Below, piece after piece: positions 17,279 through 26,721 of a DNA stretch of 64,000 bases. The position numbers and the translations under genes were made by a program. The DNA comes from Oceanobacillus rekensis (GTDB lineage Bacteria; Bacillota; Bacilli; Bacillales; Amphibacillaceae): the NCBI RefSeq assembly GCF_002153375.1, contig NZ_MTBQ01000003.1, positions 1 to 64,000 of the forward strand. The letters are read 5' to 3'. The notes beneath the pieces were generated by a model. That model worked only from the letters and a program-made list of their open reading frames with translations, was not told the origin of the DNA and made no database searches. Within the stretch, counting starts at the first letter, position 1. The number at the start of each line of letters is the position of its first letter.

Positions 17279-18835
17279 TTAGTTCACCTCAACTGTACTT
17301 TCCACCATTATACCATTTAATGACCATGTTTTGGCTTCTGTTATTTTAACTTCTACAATTTTGCCTATAGACGATTTCGGTCCTTTGAAATTCACAAGCT
17401 TATTTCTTTCTGTATATCCAGCCAGAACATCCGGGTCTTTTTTACTTTCACCTTCAACAAGAACTTTAACCGTCTTTCCGTCATACGTTTTCATCGATTC
17501 AGCAGATTGTTTATTCACAAGGTCATTTAAGCGATATAAGCGTTGTTTTTTAACCTCTTCAGGTATGTCGTCTTTCTTACGCGCTGCTGGAGTACCTTCA
17601 CGTGGTGAATAGATATAAGTGTAGGCAGCTTCAAAACCTACTTCTTCCATAAGTGTCATTGTCTCCTCGAATTGTTCTTCTGTTTCGTTCGGGAATCCAA
17701 CAATGATATCTGTTGTTAAGGTAGTATTCGGCATCGCTTTTCGGATTTTCTGAACCAATTCCAAATACTCTTCCCTTGTGTATTTTCGGTTCATCTTTTT
17801 AAGGATTTCACTGCTGCCGGACTGTACCGGTAAATGGATGTGATCAAGTAAATTACCACCCTGTGCTAGAACTTCAATTAAACGATCATCAAAATCCCTT
17901 GGATGTGATGTCGTAAAACGGACACGGGGAATATCTATTTTATGAATAGCATTCATCAAATCGCCTAGTCCATATTCAAGATCCTCGAAGTCTTTGCCAT
18001 AGGCATTTACATTCTGACCCAGTAATGTGACTTCCTGATAGCCTTGTGCCACAAGATGACGTACTTCCTGAATGATATCTTCTGGTCGACGACTTCGTTC
18101 TTTACCACGTGTCATTGGGACGATACAGTATGTACAGAATTTATCACAGCCATACATAATGTTTACCCAAGCTTTGATTTTCCCTTTACGAACTTTAGGA
18201 AGGTTTTCAATTACGTCGCCTTCTTTGGACCAAACCTCGACAATCATTTCTTTACCGAACATTGCTTCTTTCACTAACTGTGGTAGACGATGTATATTAT
18301 GTGTACCGAAAATAAGATCAATATGCTGATGTTTTTTTAGAATTCGGTCTACTACAGACTCTTCCTGAGACATACATCCACATACACCAATTATAAGGTC
18401 GGGGTTTTCCAATTTAAGTGGCTTTAAATGACCAATTTCCCCAAACACTTTATTTTCGGCATTTTCACGGATTGCACAAGTATTTAGTAAGATGATATCT
18501 GCTTCATCTGTAATGGAAGTTGATTCATACCCCATTTCCGTTAGAATTCCGGCCATTACCTCGGTATCATGTTCATTCATCTGGCAACCATACGTACGTA
18601 TCAAGAATTTCTTACCTTTTCCAATATTAGCTACATCTTCTGGTATTGAGAAGTCATAATGAAATTGAACATCTTCATTACGTCGCTTTCTTGCTTTTTT
18701 TATATCTGGTGATTGCTGTTCATAGCTCGTTTGAAAATATTTAGCAATCATATCGTCACTTGACGCACTTTTAATACGCTCAACATTATCGACTTGATTT
18801 ATTTGTGCTTGCTGTTTTCGTTGTTCTTCGTTCAT
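17279..18835 (-). CDS. miaB: tRNA-2-methylthio-N6-dimethylallyladenosine synthase MiaB
   Basis: A radical SAM methylthiotransferase that completes ms2i6A37 after MiaA. The 518 residues comprise the N-terminal MTTase domain with its three cluster cysteines ([29 protein letters not shown]), the radical SAM CxxxCxxC in [13 protein letters not shown] near residue 230, and a TRAM domain at the C-terminus. A lysine- and glutamine-rich N-terminal extension of about 70 residues is usual for Bacillus MiaB. Confidence 0.96.
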   Translation of the reverse strand: MNEEQRKQQAQINQVDNVERIKSASSDDMIAKYFQTSYEQQSPDIKKARKRRNEDVQFHYDFSIPEDVANIGKGKKFLIRTYGCQMNEHDTEVMAGILTEMGYESTSITDEADIILLNTCAIRENAENKVFGEIGHLKPLKLENPDLIIGVCGCMSQEESVVDRILKKHQHIDLIFGTHNIHRLPQLVKEAMFGKEMIVEVWSKEGDVIENLPKVRKGKIKAWVNIMYGCDKFCTYCIVPMTRGKERSRRPEDIIQEVRHLVAQGYQEVTLLGQNVNAYGKDFEDLEYGLGDLMNAIHKIDIPRVRFTTSHPRDFDDRLIEVLAQGGNLLDHIHLPVQSGSSEILKKMNRKYTREEYLELVQKIRKAMPNTTLTTDIIVGFPNETEEQFEETMTLMEEVGFEAAYTYIYSPREGTPAARKKDDIPEEVKKQRLYRLNDLVNKQSAESMKTYDGKTVKVLVEGESKKDPDVLAGYTERNKLVNFKGPKSSIGKIVEVKITEAKTWSLNGIMVESTVEVN

Positions 18836-18935
18836 TACGAATCTCCTTTCTATCTAAAAGATTATATGTATAGGTATACAATAGAACAGTATAATGCTTC
18901 TTATTAAATTTAACAATACTTGTGAGAATAGCGCA

Positions 18936-18969
18936 AATAAAAAACCTCCCTATCGATTATAGGAAGGTT
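18936..18969 (-). terminator. terminator downstream of spoVS, beyond the repeats
   Basis: AACCTCCCTAT / ATAGGAAGGTT stem (10 of 11 pairs) with a 5-nt loop and a minus-strand TTTTTTATTT run. It is 490 bp past the spoVS stop, and two palindromic repeats lie between them, so the repeats appear to sit inside the spoVS 3' untranslated region. Confidence 0.8.
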
Positions 18970-19005
18970 ACCTTAATTCAGGCTGTTTTTGCATAGATTG
19001 CTGTT

Positions 19006-19134
19006 GTCCGGGATTGCTCTGGGCGGATGCGCATCCTTAGGGCACGACCTCAGCCTCCGAAGAGAAAACCACTCTGCGGGGGCTTCGGATACGTGCTGTT
19101 CCCGTAGGAGTCACCGCTCAGAGTAATCCCGGAC
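19006..19134. repeat. palindromic dispersed repeat, copy 2
   Basis: 129 bp with long inverted ends: GTCCGGGATTGCTCTGGGCG pairs with the CGCTCAGAGTAATCCCGGAC end at 18 of 20 positions. Its interior shares CGCATCCTTAGG and CCCGTAGGAGTC with copies 1 and 4. It is a divergent member of the same family, lying 72 bp upstream (minus sense) of miaB's neighbouring terminator and next to copy 3. Confidence 0.7.
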
Positions 19135-19211
19135 TAGTAAAGCTTTTTTATGGAAGAATTCTTTGTCATTATTTCAGCTAAAGATTTTCATTATTGGAAA
19201 ACACTATACTA

Positions 19212-19326
19212 GCAGCCGTATACACGAAGACTCCTGTGGGAGGAAAGGCATCGGTGAGACTCCGAAGTGCGATAGCACAAGGTGGCTCACCAGCCGCCCA
19301 TAGAAAGGGAGTGTATGGCAGGCTGC
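19212..19326. repeat. palindromic dispersed repeat, copy 3
   Basis: 115 bp bounded by GCAGCC / GGCTGC, with an inner ACACGAAGACTCC / GGGAGTGT near-pair and GGTGAGACTCC / GGTGGCTCACC. The GAAGACTCCTGTGGGAGGAAAG core is the common form of this repeat in Bacillaceae genomes as I know them. It is in inverse orientation to copy 1. Confidence 0.7.
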
Positions 19327-19386
19327 GGTTGCATAAGTAATTTGCTTCCAATATTAGTGTCACAGATCTAACTTAAATAGAAGTTA

Positions 19387-19412
19387 CGTCGTAGTTTATA
19401 GAAACTGCGACG
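19387..19412 (-). other. hairpin after spoVS
   Basis: CGTCGTAGTTT / AAACTGCGACG with a 4-nt loop (11 bp, one mismatch or wobble), 46 bp after the spoVS stop. No T-run follows on the minus strand, so it may be a 3'-stabilising hairpin or a decayed terminator. Confidence 0.45.
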
Positions 19413-19457
19413 GTTGAAAGAGTAACAAAATTTACAAAAAGTCCCTAAACTATAATA

Positions 19458-19718
19458 TTATCTTGGTTCAACAATTAACTTAATGGCTGTCCGTTCTTCA
19501 TTATCAATTAAGATATCTGTGAATGCTGGAATACAAATTAAATCTACCCCACTTGGTGCAACAAAACCTCTTGCTATGGCTACTGCTTTAACAGACTGAT
19601 TTAAAGCACCTGCACCAATCGCTTGAATCTCCGCTGTACCTCGTTCTCTTAAAACATTAGCAAGTGCACCTGCTACTGAGTTTGGATTTGATTTTGCTGA
19701 AACTTTTAATACGTCCAT
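19458..19718 (-). CDS. spoVS: stage V sporulation protein S
   Basis: A small Alba-like protein that influences septation and coat assembly during sporulation. At 86 residues it matches the family exactly (MDVLKVSAKSNPNSVAGALANVLRE...GAGALNQSVKAVAIARG). The start at 19718 follows GGAGGAGG; the longer frame runs through that site. An AGGAATA box about 60 bp upstream could be a sigma-H -35, as known for B. subtilis spoVS, but the -10 is not clear. Confidence 0.96.
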   Translation of the reverse strand: MDVLKVSAKSNPNSVAGALANVLRERGTAEIQAIGAGALNQSVKAVAIARGFVAPSGVDLICIPAFTDILIDNEERTAIKLIVEPR

Positions 19719-19821
19719 TACTAGTACCTCCTCCATGCGCTATTGTAGTTATATTGCTACTATATTCCTGGAGATGTTAGCTTATTCCCTATTACGCAAC
19801 AAAGATTCAAACAATTATCAA

Positions 19822-20619
19822 TCAACCGAAGAATGGATGATCATCATTTATCATAATCCGTTCGATCTTAGATGCTTTACCCGTATTTGACTCGATTGTA
19901 ACCATTACTCCATTTAATTGTGTTCTTCCCTGTTTTGTCGTTTCAAAACGTACAGGTAGTGACGTGAGGAAACGTTTTATTACAGCTTCACGGTCAACAC
20001 CAAGTATTCCATCATAGGGACCAGTCATCCCTACATCTGATATATACGCTGTACCATTCAGTAAGATCCGCTCATCCGCTGTTTGGGTATGTGTATGTGT
20101 ACCAACAACAGCACTCACTCTACCATCAAGATACCATCCCATCGCCTGCTTCTCACTTGTCGCTTCCCCATGGAAATCTACAAAAATCATATTCGTTCTT
20201 TTTTTGGCTTCCTCAATTAATTGATCTGCTTTCTGAAAAGGATCATCCACAGCAGGAAGGAATGTTCTACCCTGGAGATTGATAACGGCTACCTCTGCTC
20301 CATTTATATTTATATATACGATTCCTTTCCCCGGATTATTCTCTGGGAAATTTGCTGGCCGAATCATATATTTAGCATCATCAATAAACTCAAAAATTTC
20401 CCTTTTATCCCAAGTGTGGTTTCCCATAGTGATAGCTTGAGCACCCCATTCAAGAAATTGCTTATAAATTTTTTCCGTAATCCCTTTACCTGCAGCAGCA
20501 TTTTCACCATTAATAATGGTCATGTTCGGTCGATATTTTTCCTTTAGTTTCGGCAGATATTCTTGTACCATATCCCGCCCTGGGGAACCAACCACATCAC
20601 CTATAAAAAGTATTTTCAT
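19822..20619 (-). CDS. ymdB: YmdB metallophosphodiesterase
   Basis: A metallophosphoesterase with 2',3'-cyclic-nucleotide phosphodiesterase activity in B. subtilis, where it controls the switch between motility and biofilm. The 265-residue protein has the full metal-site set: GDVVGSPGR at the N-terminus, NGENAA, MGNHTWD, FHGEATSEK and VGTHTHTQTAD. It lies between rny and spoVS, the conserved arrangement. Confidence 0.95.
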   Translation of the reverse strand: MKILFIGDVVGSPGRDMVQEYLPKLKEKYRPNMTIINGENAAAGKGITEKIYKQFLEWGAQAITMGNHTWDKREIFEFIDDAKYMIRPANFPENNPGKGIVYININGAEVAVINLQGRTFLPAVDDPFQKADQLIEEAKKRTNMIFVDFHGEATSEKQAMGWYLDGRVSAVVGTHTHTQTADERILLNGTAYISDVGMTGPYDGILGVDREAVIKRFLTSLPVRFETTKQGRTQLNGVMVTIESNTGKASKIERIMINDDHPFFG

Positions 20620-20636
20620 TGTTAATCATCCTAACG

Positions 20637-20651
20637 TATAGTATAGTATAA
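20637..20651. repeat. TATAG pentanucleotide repeat at the ymdB -10 region
   Basis: Three near-perfect units of TATAG 18-32 bp before the ymdB start. On the minus strand they read TATACTATACTATAC, so two or three overlapping TATACT -10 hexamers are possible. A consensus TTGACA (20679-20674) lies 23 bp upstream of the nearest TATACT, too far for normal use. Confidence 0.6.
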
Positions 20652-20714
20652 GTTTTTCATATTGACTTAGGGTTGTCAAAACTCTAACTGAATCAAACCG
20701 ATTATTTCCCACCC

Positions 20715-20736
20715 TAGATAGATAGGTAGGTAGGTA
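20715..20736. repeat. tetranucleotide microsatellite (TAGA)2(TAGG)3
   Basis: 22 bp: two TAGA and three TAGG units, between the rny terminator and the ymdB promoter region. It is too short to say whether it varies in length. Confidence 0.75.
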
Positions 20737-20754
20737 AACACAATAGATTCAGAA

Positions 20755-20790
20755 TTTAAAAAACAAAAGCGATCGAATGACCGCTTTTGT
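20755..20790 (-). terminator. rny terminator
   Basis: AAAACAAAAGCG / CGCTTTTGTTTT with a 7-10-nt loop and a minus-strand T-run. It abuts the rny stop codon (20792-20794). Confidence 0.92.
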
Positions 20791-20791
20791 T

Positions 20792-22354
20792 TTATTTGGC
20801 GTATTCAATTGATCTTGTTTCCCTGATTACCGTTACTTTAATATGACCAGGATAATCAAGTTCTGCTTCAATCCGTTTCCGTATATCACGAGCAACACGA
20901 ACAGATTCTATATCATCAATTTCATCAGGTCTAACCATAATTCGGATCTCTCTTCCAGCCTGAATGGCAAATGATTTCTCTACTCCGTCAAATGACTCGG
21001 AAATTTCTTCGAGTTTTTCTAATCGTTTGATGTAGTTTTCCAATGTTTCACTTCTAGCTCCTGGTCTGGCAGCAGATAATGCATCGGCGGCAGCTACAAG
21101 TACTGCGATAATGGAAGTAGCTTCTTCATCTCCATGGTGGGAAGCGATCGAATTAATGACAACCTCAGGTTCTTTGTACTTCATTGCTAGCTCTTTACCT
21201 ATTTCAACGTGACTGCCCTCTACTTCATGATCAATTGCTTTTCCGATATCATGAAGTAATCCGGCTCTTCTTGCTAACGTAACGTCTTCACCAAGTTCAG
21301 CAGCAAGCAAACCTGACAAATAAGCAACCTCCGTTGAGTGCTTCAGTACATTTTGACCATAGCTCGTACGATATTTCAGTCGACCGAGAATTTTCACCAA
21401 ATCTGGATGTAGTCCATGTACACCAACTTCAAACGTAGTTTCTTCTCCAACTTCCCGTATATATTCATCAACTTCACGTCTGGCCTTATCCACCATTTCT
21501 TCAATTCTTGCGGGGTGAATTCGTCCATCCTGTACTAGTTTTTCTAATGCCATACGGGCTACTTCCCGTCTAATTGGATCAAAACCGGATAGTATGACAG
21601 CTTCCGGTGTATCATCGATAATTAAATCAATACCTGTTAATGTTTCTAATGTTCGTATATTACGTCCTTCTCGACCTATAATACGACCTTTCATTTCATC
21701 ATTAGGCAAGTTAACAACAGATACAGTTGTTTCTGCAACATGATCTGCAGCACATCGCTGCAATGCAAGAGATAGAAGACTTTTCGCCTTTTTATCTGAT
21801 TCTTCTTTTGCACGATTTTCAGCTTCTTTAATCATTACAGCAGATTCATGTTTCACTTCATTTTCGATCCGTTCTAAAATAATTTGTTTAGCCTGGTCAG
21901 ATGTATATCCTGAAATGCGCTCAAGCTCCGTTTGCTGCTCTTCTTTCATAGCTTCCACTTTGCTTTTCATTTCTTCAATTTGTTGTTGTTTGTCTGTTAG
22001 AGCTTGTTCTTTTCTTTCTAACAGAGATTCACGTTTGTCTAATGTTTCACTTTTTCTGTCCAGAGTTTCTTCTTTTTGCATCAGACGGTTTTCCTGCTTT
22101 TGAGCTTCCGTACGTCGCTCACGTAATTCATCTTCTGTCTGCTGGCGAAGCCTATGATTTTCATCTTTTGCTTCAAGAAGTGCTTCCTTTTTAGCAGCAC
22201 CTGCATTTCTACGTGCTTCTTCCACAATCTGCTTTGCCAAGGTTTCCGCACTGGAAATTTTAGCTTCTGCAATAGATTTACGTACTAGATAACCAACAAC
22301 AATACCGACGATCAGAGCAAGCAAAATGGAGATGATTAAGAGTATAATGTCCAT
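20792..22354 (-). CDS. rny: ribonuclease Y
   Basis: A membrane-anchored endoribonuclease that starts bulk mRNA decay in Firmicutes. The protein is 520 residues, the family length, with one N-terminal transmembrane helix (about 3-25), a long coiled coil (about 30-190, repeats of ERKEQAL type), a KH domain ([15 protein letters not shown], near 220) and an HD domain ([13 protein letters not shown]). The start at 22354 follows GGGAGG; the upstream in-frame extension has no site. It is probably its own transcription unit, with a promoter at 22473-22501. Confidence 0.97.
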   Translation of the reverse strand: MDIILLIISILLALIVGIVVGYLVRKSIAEAKISSAETLAKQIVEEARRNAGAAKKEALLEAKDENHRLRQQTEDELRERRTEAQKQENRLMQKEETLDRKSETLDKRESLLERKEQALTDKQQQIEEMKSKVEAMKEEQQTELERISGYTSDQAKQIILERIENEVKHESAVMIKEAENRAKEESDKKAKSLLSLALQRCAADHVAETTVSVVNLPNDEMKGRIIGREGRNIRTLETLTGIDLIIDDTPEAVILSGFDPIRREVARMALEKLVQDGRIHPARIEEMVDKARREVDEYIREVGEETTFEVGVHGLHPDLVKILGRLKYRTSYGQNVLKHSTEVAYLSGLLAAELGEDVTLARRAGLLHDIGKAIDHEVEGSHVEIGKELAMKYKEPEVVINSIASHHGDEEATSIIAVLVAAADALSAARPGARSETLENYIKRLEKLEEISESFDGVEKSFAIQAGREIRIMVRPDEIDDIESVRVARDIRKRIEAELDYPGHIKVTVIRETRSIEYAK

Positions 22355-22472
22355 GATTTCACCTCCCATTGCTATAAAATTGTACAATTCATTATTGTCG
22401 GCATGTAACATTTCTGAATGCATAAAATACCAATTAATTTCATAATAAAAATTATAAAATTATACACTTATA

Positions 22473-22501
22473 ATATTAATTGCCAAAGCACGTAATGTCA
22501 A
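22473..22501 (-). promoter_or_regulatory. rny promoter
   Basis: Minus strand TTGACA (22501-22496), 17 bp, TAATAT (22478-22473). It lies between the recA terminator and rny, giving a leader of about 110 nt. Confidence 0.75.
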
Positions 22502-22526
22502 GGAAACGTCACAACTATTTACGCAA

Positions 22527-22567
22527 AGTAAAAAGACCTTTACCGATATTTTAACCGGCAAAGGTCC
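22527..22567 (-). terminator. recA terminator
   Basis: GACCTTTACCG pairs with CCGGCAAAGGTC (about 11 bp with wobble), followed on the minus strand by TTTTTACTTT. It lies 18 bp past the recA stop. Confidence 0.9.
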
Positions 22568-22584
22568 CTTAAGTTAAGAAACTA

Positions 22585-23700
22585 TTAAACATCCAGACTG
22601 TCCTGAGTATTTTTTTCCTTTTCTGTTGCTTTACTATTTTTAGTTGCTGTTTTATTATCTTTTGTTTCTGTCTTTGCTTTTTCCGCTTCTGCTTCTGCTT
22701 TTTCTTTTTCTACACCATCCAGATCATAATGGGTTCGAATAGCACTATGAATCTCGTTCATGATAGCTTTGTTTTCATTTAGGAATATTTTTGAATTTTC
22801 ACGGCCTTGTCCAAGTCTCTCACCTTTATAGGAGTACCATGCACCACTTTTATCTACAATATCCAAGTCTGAAGCGATATCAAGTATTTCACCCTCTTTA
22901 GAAATCCCTACACCATACATGATATCCACTTCTGCTTGTTTAAATGGTGGCGCAACTTTGTTTTTAACAACTTTAATCCTTGCTCTATTCCCTACCATTT
23001 CATTGCCCTGTTTTAATGTTTCGGCACGGCGTACTTCAAGTCTTACAGAAGAGTAGAACTTAAGGGCACGTCCACCAGGTGTTGTCTCTGGATTACCAAA
23101 CATAACCCCGATTTTTTCACGAACTTGGTTGATGAAAATAGCAGTTGAGTTTGATTTATTAATAACACCGGAAAGTTTTCTTAATGCCTGTGACATCAGA
23201 CGAGCCTGTAAGCCCATATGGGAGTCACCCATTTCACCTTCAATTTCCGCCTTTGGCACTAATGCAGCAACTGAATCGACTACTAATATATCAACAGCTC
23301 CACTTCGAACAAGTGCTTCTGCAATTTCCAGTGCCTGCTCCCCTGTGTCCGGCTGGGATAAAAGTAACTCGTCCGTATCTACACCAAGTGCTTTTGCATA
23401 GGTCGGATCAAGTGCATGCTCCGCATCGATAAATGCTGCTTGCCCGCCCTTTTTCTGTGCTTCTGCAATTGCGTGAAGAGCTACAGTTGTTTTACCTGAG
23501 GATTCTGGACCATATATTTCAATTACTCTTCCACGTGGATAACCGCCAATACCTAATGCGACATCAAGTGCCAGTGAACCACTTGGAATTGTATCTAGTT
23601 TCCGCATTGGAGTTTCACCGAGTTTCATAACCGAACCTTTACCAAATTGCTTCTCTATTTGTCTCAAAGCTACATCTAAAGCTTGTTTTCTATCACTCAA
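22585..23700 (-). CDS. recA: recombinase RecA
   Basis: The strand-exchange recombinase and LexA co-protease. The 371 residues contain Walker [10 protein letters not shown] near 65, [15 protein letters not shown] (Walker B), the loop 2 region [20 protein letters not shown], and [12 protein letters not shown]. The C-terminal tail after about 330 is unusually long and composed of Lys, Glu, Ala and Thr; B. subtilis RecA is 348 residues. The gene is monocistronic, with its own promoter, LexA box and terminator. Confidence 0.98.
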   Translation of the reverse strand: MSDRKQALDVALRQIEKQFGKGSVMKLGETPMRKLDTIPSGSLALDVALGIGGYPRGRVIEIYGPESSGKTTVALHAIAEAQKKGGQAAFIDAEHALDPTYAKALGVDTDELLLSQPDTGEQALEIAEALVRSGAVDILVVDSVAALVPKAEIEGEMGDSHMGLQARLMSQALRKLSGVINKSNSTAIFINQVREKIGVMFGNPETTPGGRALKFYSSVRLEVRRAETLKQGNEMVGNRARIKVVKNKVAPPFKQAEVDIMYGVGISKEGEILDIASDLDIVDKSGAWYSYKGERLGQGRENSKIFLNENKAIMNEIHSAIRTHYDLDGVEKEKAEAEAEKAKTETKDNKTATKNSKATEKEKNTQDSLDV

Positions 23701-23730
23701 AGAAACTACCTCCTTAAATTATCTATTCCT

Positions 23731-23759
23731 ATCATACATTGTTTTGAGATATTTAACAA
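23731..23759 (-). promoter_or_regulatory. recA promoter
   Basis: Minus strand TTGTTA (23759-23754), exactly 17 bp, TATGAT (23736-23731). Confidence 0.8.
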
Positions 23760-23767
23760 GAAAAAAT

Positions 23768-23781
23768 CGAATAGACGTTCT
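23768..23781. promoter_or_regulatory. LexA (DinR) operator of recA
   Basis: CGAATAGACGTTCT agrees with the Gram-positive SOS box CGAAC-N4-GTTCG except at positions 5 and 14. It lies 8 bp upstream of the recA -35, where LexA would hinder polymerase binding. Confidence 0.8.
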
Positions 23782-23873
23782 TATATTTTTATACTTGAAA
23801 TTATTAAAAAATAAAGTAATATGCAGTGTTATTTACGTAAAAAATGATTTCTACTTCTAAACAGTACCATATA

Positions 23874-25124
23874 TTACGATTTTAAGTAGTTATAAATTAT
23901 TTCCAATCCTTTTAAACAAGCTCTTTTTCTTATCGAATTACGTGTCCCTGTAAATAAGTATTCTTCTACTTTTTGATATCCATGAATATCACTAATAGAA
24001 ATAAAGACTTTTCCTACGGGGTTTCCTTCTGTCTGTGTTGGTCCCGCAACACCAGTAAAGCCAATTCCAATGTCAGATCCGAAAAGTTTTCTTACCTTCT
24101 CGGCCATCTCAAGAGCACATTCCTCACTTACTGTTCCCTTGTTTTGAATTATTTGCTCTGATACACCAAGTATATCTCGCTTTATCGCGGTATCATAACA
24201 AATGATTCCGCCAGGACAGACTTCTGAGGCGCCATTTACAGATACAACCTTTTCAGTAAACATTCCACCTGTCAGACTCTCTGCTGCTGCAAGCTTTTTC
24301 TTCTGCTTTTTAAGTAATTCCACTATTACCTCTTCTATAACCTGATCATCTTCTCCAAAATAAAATTCTCCCACTCGTTCGAGAATTTGTATTTTGGTAT
24401 TGTTTAATAGTTGCTTGATGCTTTTCTCAGATTTTCCTTTTGCCGTTAAACGAATCACAACCCCATCATCCTGGGCAAGTGGTGCAATGGTTGGATTGCT
24501 CTGTGCTTGAATTAAATCTTTTAATTCATGTTCCAATGAAGACTCACCAATACCAATAAATTTCAGCACTAAAGATTTAATTATTTGTTCATTACCTATC
24601 ATCACTTGAAGATAAGGGATAATTTCATCCTTCGTAATTTGTTTCATCTCTCTTGGTACTCCTGGAAGAAAGAACCATGTTTTTTCAGCTAATGTTACTT
24701 TCATTCCTGGTGCCATGCCGGCGTTATTTTTCAACACAGTGGAACCCTTGAAGACTCTTGCCTGTCTTCGATTATTAGGAGTCATTTCAACTTGATGATT
24801 TTGAAAAAATAATTCAATCTTTCCCATCGCTGTTTTATCTTCTATCATTTCCATTCCACTGATTGCTTGAAATGCTTCTCTAGTTAAATCATCTTCTGTA
24901 GGTCCCAGCCCTCCAGTGACAATGATGATATCCGATCTTTTCTGCGCCATTTGGAAAGCTTCTTCAACGCGCCCGGGATTATCGCCAACAACCGTGTGAT
25001 TGTAAACATTAATACCATATAACGCCAATTGTTGTGATAACCATTGTGCATTTGTATTGGCAATTTGACCGAGTAATAATTCTGTTCCGACAGCAACTAT
25101 TTCTGCTTTTAAATGTTTCATCAT
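23874..25124 (-). CDS. cinA: CinA, competence/damage-inducible nicotinamide-nucleotide processing protein
   Basis: The 416-residue protein has an N-terminal MoCF-like COG1058 domain (AEIVAVGTELLLGQI, TGGLGPTEDDLT, NNAGMAPG) and a C-terminal PncC-type nicotinamide mononucleotide amidase domain (AAESLTGGMFTEKV.., GIGFTGVAGPT, PVGKVFISI). It recycles pyridine nucleotides and in B. subtilis is coexpressed with recA in competence. Its ATG overlaps the pgsA stop by 4 bp (ATGA). Confidence 0.95.
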   Translation of the reverse strand: MMKHLKAEIVAVGTELLLGQIANTNAQWLSQQLALYGINVYNHTVVGDNPGRVEEAFQMAQKRSDIIIVTGGLGPTEDDLTREAFQAISGMEMIEDKTAMGKIELFFQNHQVEMTPNNRRQARVFKGSTVLKNNAGMAPGMKVTLAEKTWFFLPGVPREMKQITKDEIIPYLQVMIGNEQIIKSLVLKFIGIGESSLEHELKDLIQAQSNPTIAPLAQDDGVVIRLTAKGKSEKSIKQLLNNTKIQILERVGEFYFGEDDQVIEEVIVELLKKQKKKLAAAESLTGGMFTEKVVSVNGASEVCPGGIICYDTAIKRDILGVSEQIIQNKGTVSEECALEMAEKVRKLFGSDIGIGFTGVAGPTQTEGNPVGKVFISISDIHGYQKVEEYLFTGTRNSIRKRACLKGLEIIYNYLKS

Positions 25125-25699
25125 TTAGAATCCCTCATGACATGCCAATTTTTCACAAAATAATCAACACCAGATACGACTGTAAAAAATAATGCAATAT
25201 AAAGCATAATCGTCCCAAATGGAAAATCGATATAGGAAAATGGGAAGTTATGCAATAATAGTACAGCAATTGCAATCATTTGTGTTGCTGTTTTCAGCTT
25301 ACCCATTTGACCGGCAGCAAGTACAATCCCTTCCCCGGCTGCGACAAGGCGCAGACCAGTTACAGCGAATTCTCTGCTAATGATAATAATGACTACCCAT
25401 GCAGGTGCAAGTCCCAATTCAATCAATAAAATAAGTGCTGCCGAAACAAGCAGCTTATCTGCCAATGGATCCATGAATTTCCCTAGATTTGTTACCAGGT
25501 TATATTTTCTTGCATAATACCCATCCACCCAATCGGTAGCTGCAGCAATAATAAAAATCAGTCCTGCTACAAAATGGGCTATAGGTAGTTCTGCTGCTCC
25601 AATATTCCAATTACCCCAATTAAAAGGTACTGATAAAAGAATGATAAAGATGGGAATCATAAAAATTCGCGATAATGTAAGTTTATTTGGTAAATTCAT
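25121..25699 (-). CDS. pgsA: CDP-diacylglycerol--glycerol-3-phosphate 3-phosphatidyltransferase
   Basis: Makes phosphatidylglycerol phosphate, the committed step to PG and cardiolipin, in the membrane. The 192 residues include the CDP-alcohol phosphotransferase signature DWVDGYYARKYNLVTNLGKFMDPLADK (D-x2-D-G-x8-G-x3-D-x3-D) and four to five hydrophobic helices. It precedes cinA with translational overlap. Confidence 0.96.
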   Translation of the reverse strand: MNLPNKLTLSRIFMIPIFIILLSVPFNWGNWNIGAAELPIAHFVAGLIFIIAAATDWVDGYYARKYNLVTNLGKFMDPLADKLLVSAALILLIELGLAPAWVVIIIISREFAVTGLRLVAAGEGIVLAAGQMGKLKTATQMIAIAVLLLHNFPFSYIDFPFGTIMLYIALFFTVVSGVDYFVKNWHVMRDSK

Positions 25700-25740
25700 T
25701 ACTCAATTTCCTCCTATGTTTTATTTGATTTTAGAATGAG

Positions 25741-25776
25741 ATAAACCCTTCCGAAAAGGTAAATGGAAGGGTTTAT
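25741..25776 (-). terminator. weak terminator between ymfM and pgsA
   Basis: ATAAACCCTTCC / GGAAGGGTTTAT, a perfect 12-bp stem with a 12-nt loop. The downstream minus-strand tract is only mildly T-rich (TCTCATTCTAAAATC), so readthrough into pgsA is likely. Confidence 0.65.
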
Positions 25777-25795
25777 CATCATAGACTATACATAT

Positions 25796-26704
25796 TTACT
25801 CAGCCTTATTAATATTTAAATACAGTTTCTGATGTACCTTGGAAGTTGAAACCGGGTATTCCAGCTCCACTCCATTGACTAAAATCCTTAATGCTGGGAC
25901 GTGACCAATATTAAAGTAAATTGTTTCCGCTTCACTGACATCAATTTCAGTCGGAGAGTTGTCTTCACTAAAACTATTACTATAAAATACTTCATTACTA
26001 TTATCATCTCTGACTTCAAGCCAAGTATCATCCGAATTGGCTGACTCCAGCGTAATAATTATCTCCTCACCAGCATTAGTCAATTCCAATGTGGATGCAG
26101 GTGCTGAACCTGTACCTTCTTCAACAACGGTTATTTCCGATTGTTCTTCACCAGAGTCCTCTGGCTGTTCTTCTTCCTCTGTTGTATTATCATTATCTAT
26201 TGAATCAGCATCGTGGTTGTCACCATCTGATTCTGTACTCTCCGTATTTTCTGGATTGTTTATAATAACGTTATCCTGTGGTTCCTCTACAGGGGCAGAT
26301 GAATCTTCTGACATATTCTCCCGTATAAACCACCAAGCAACTAAAATAATACCAATTACAAGTAATACAACAATAATAGATGGTATAAGTGAGGAAATTC
26401 CAGAAAATTTTTCTGAATGATTGGATTTTCTTGTCCGCTGAATTCTTGAGTATTGAACATTTTCTTCTTCAGTGGCAGGAATCTCTTCCCTGTATTCCTC
26501 CAACAGGTCACTTGCATCCAGTCCAACTGCACTCGCATATTCTTTGATAAATGCGCGCGCATAAAATTTGCCTGGTAATATATGCAAATTCCCTTCTTCA
26601 ATTGCTACTAAGTATCTCTTTTGTATTTTTGTTGTTTCCTGAAGACTGTCCAACGACAATCCACTCGCAAGCCGTGCTTCTTTTAGCTTTGCCCCAACCT
26701 CCAT
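25796..26704 (-). CDS. ymfM: YmfM, RodZ-like cytoskeletal membrane protein
   Basis: A 302-residue bitopic protein. It has an N-terminal Xre-type helix-turn-helix (LKEARLASGLSLDSLQETTKI..) that binds MreB in RodZ, a transmembrane helix at about 110-130 (IIVVLLVIGIILVAWWF), an acidic Asp/Glu/Asn/Ser linker (135-200), and a C-terminal RodZ-type beta domain (DUF4115). It probably helps control cell shape. The start at 26704 follows GGAAGG. Confidence 0.9.
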   Translation of the reverse strand: MEVGAKLKEARLASGLSLDSLQETTKIQKRYLVAIEEGNLHILPGKFYARAFIKEYASAVGLDASDLLEEYREEIPATEEENVQYSRIQRTRKSNHSEKFSGISSLIPSIIVVLLVIGIILVAWWFIRENMSEDSSAPVEEPQDNVIINNPENTESTESDGDNHDADSIDNDNTTEEEEQPEDSGEEQSEITVVEEGTGSAPASTLELTNAGEEIIITLESANSDDTWLEVRDDNSNEVFYSNSFSEDNSPTEIDVSEAETIYFNIGHVPALRILVNGVELEYPVSTSKVHQKLYLNINKAE

Positions 26705-26721
26705 AAATAACACCTTCCATT

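Noticed and set aside
19178-19363. 61-residue minus-strand frame over repeat copy 3
   Set aside because: It lies entirely within the palindromic element and has no start signal.
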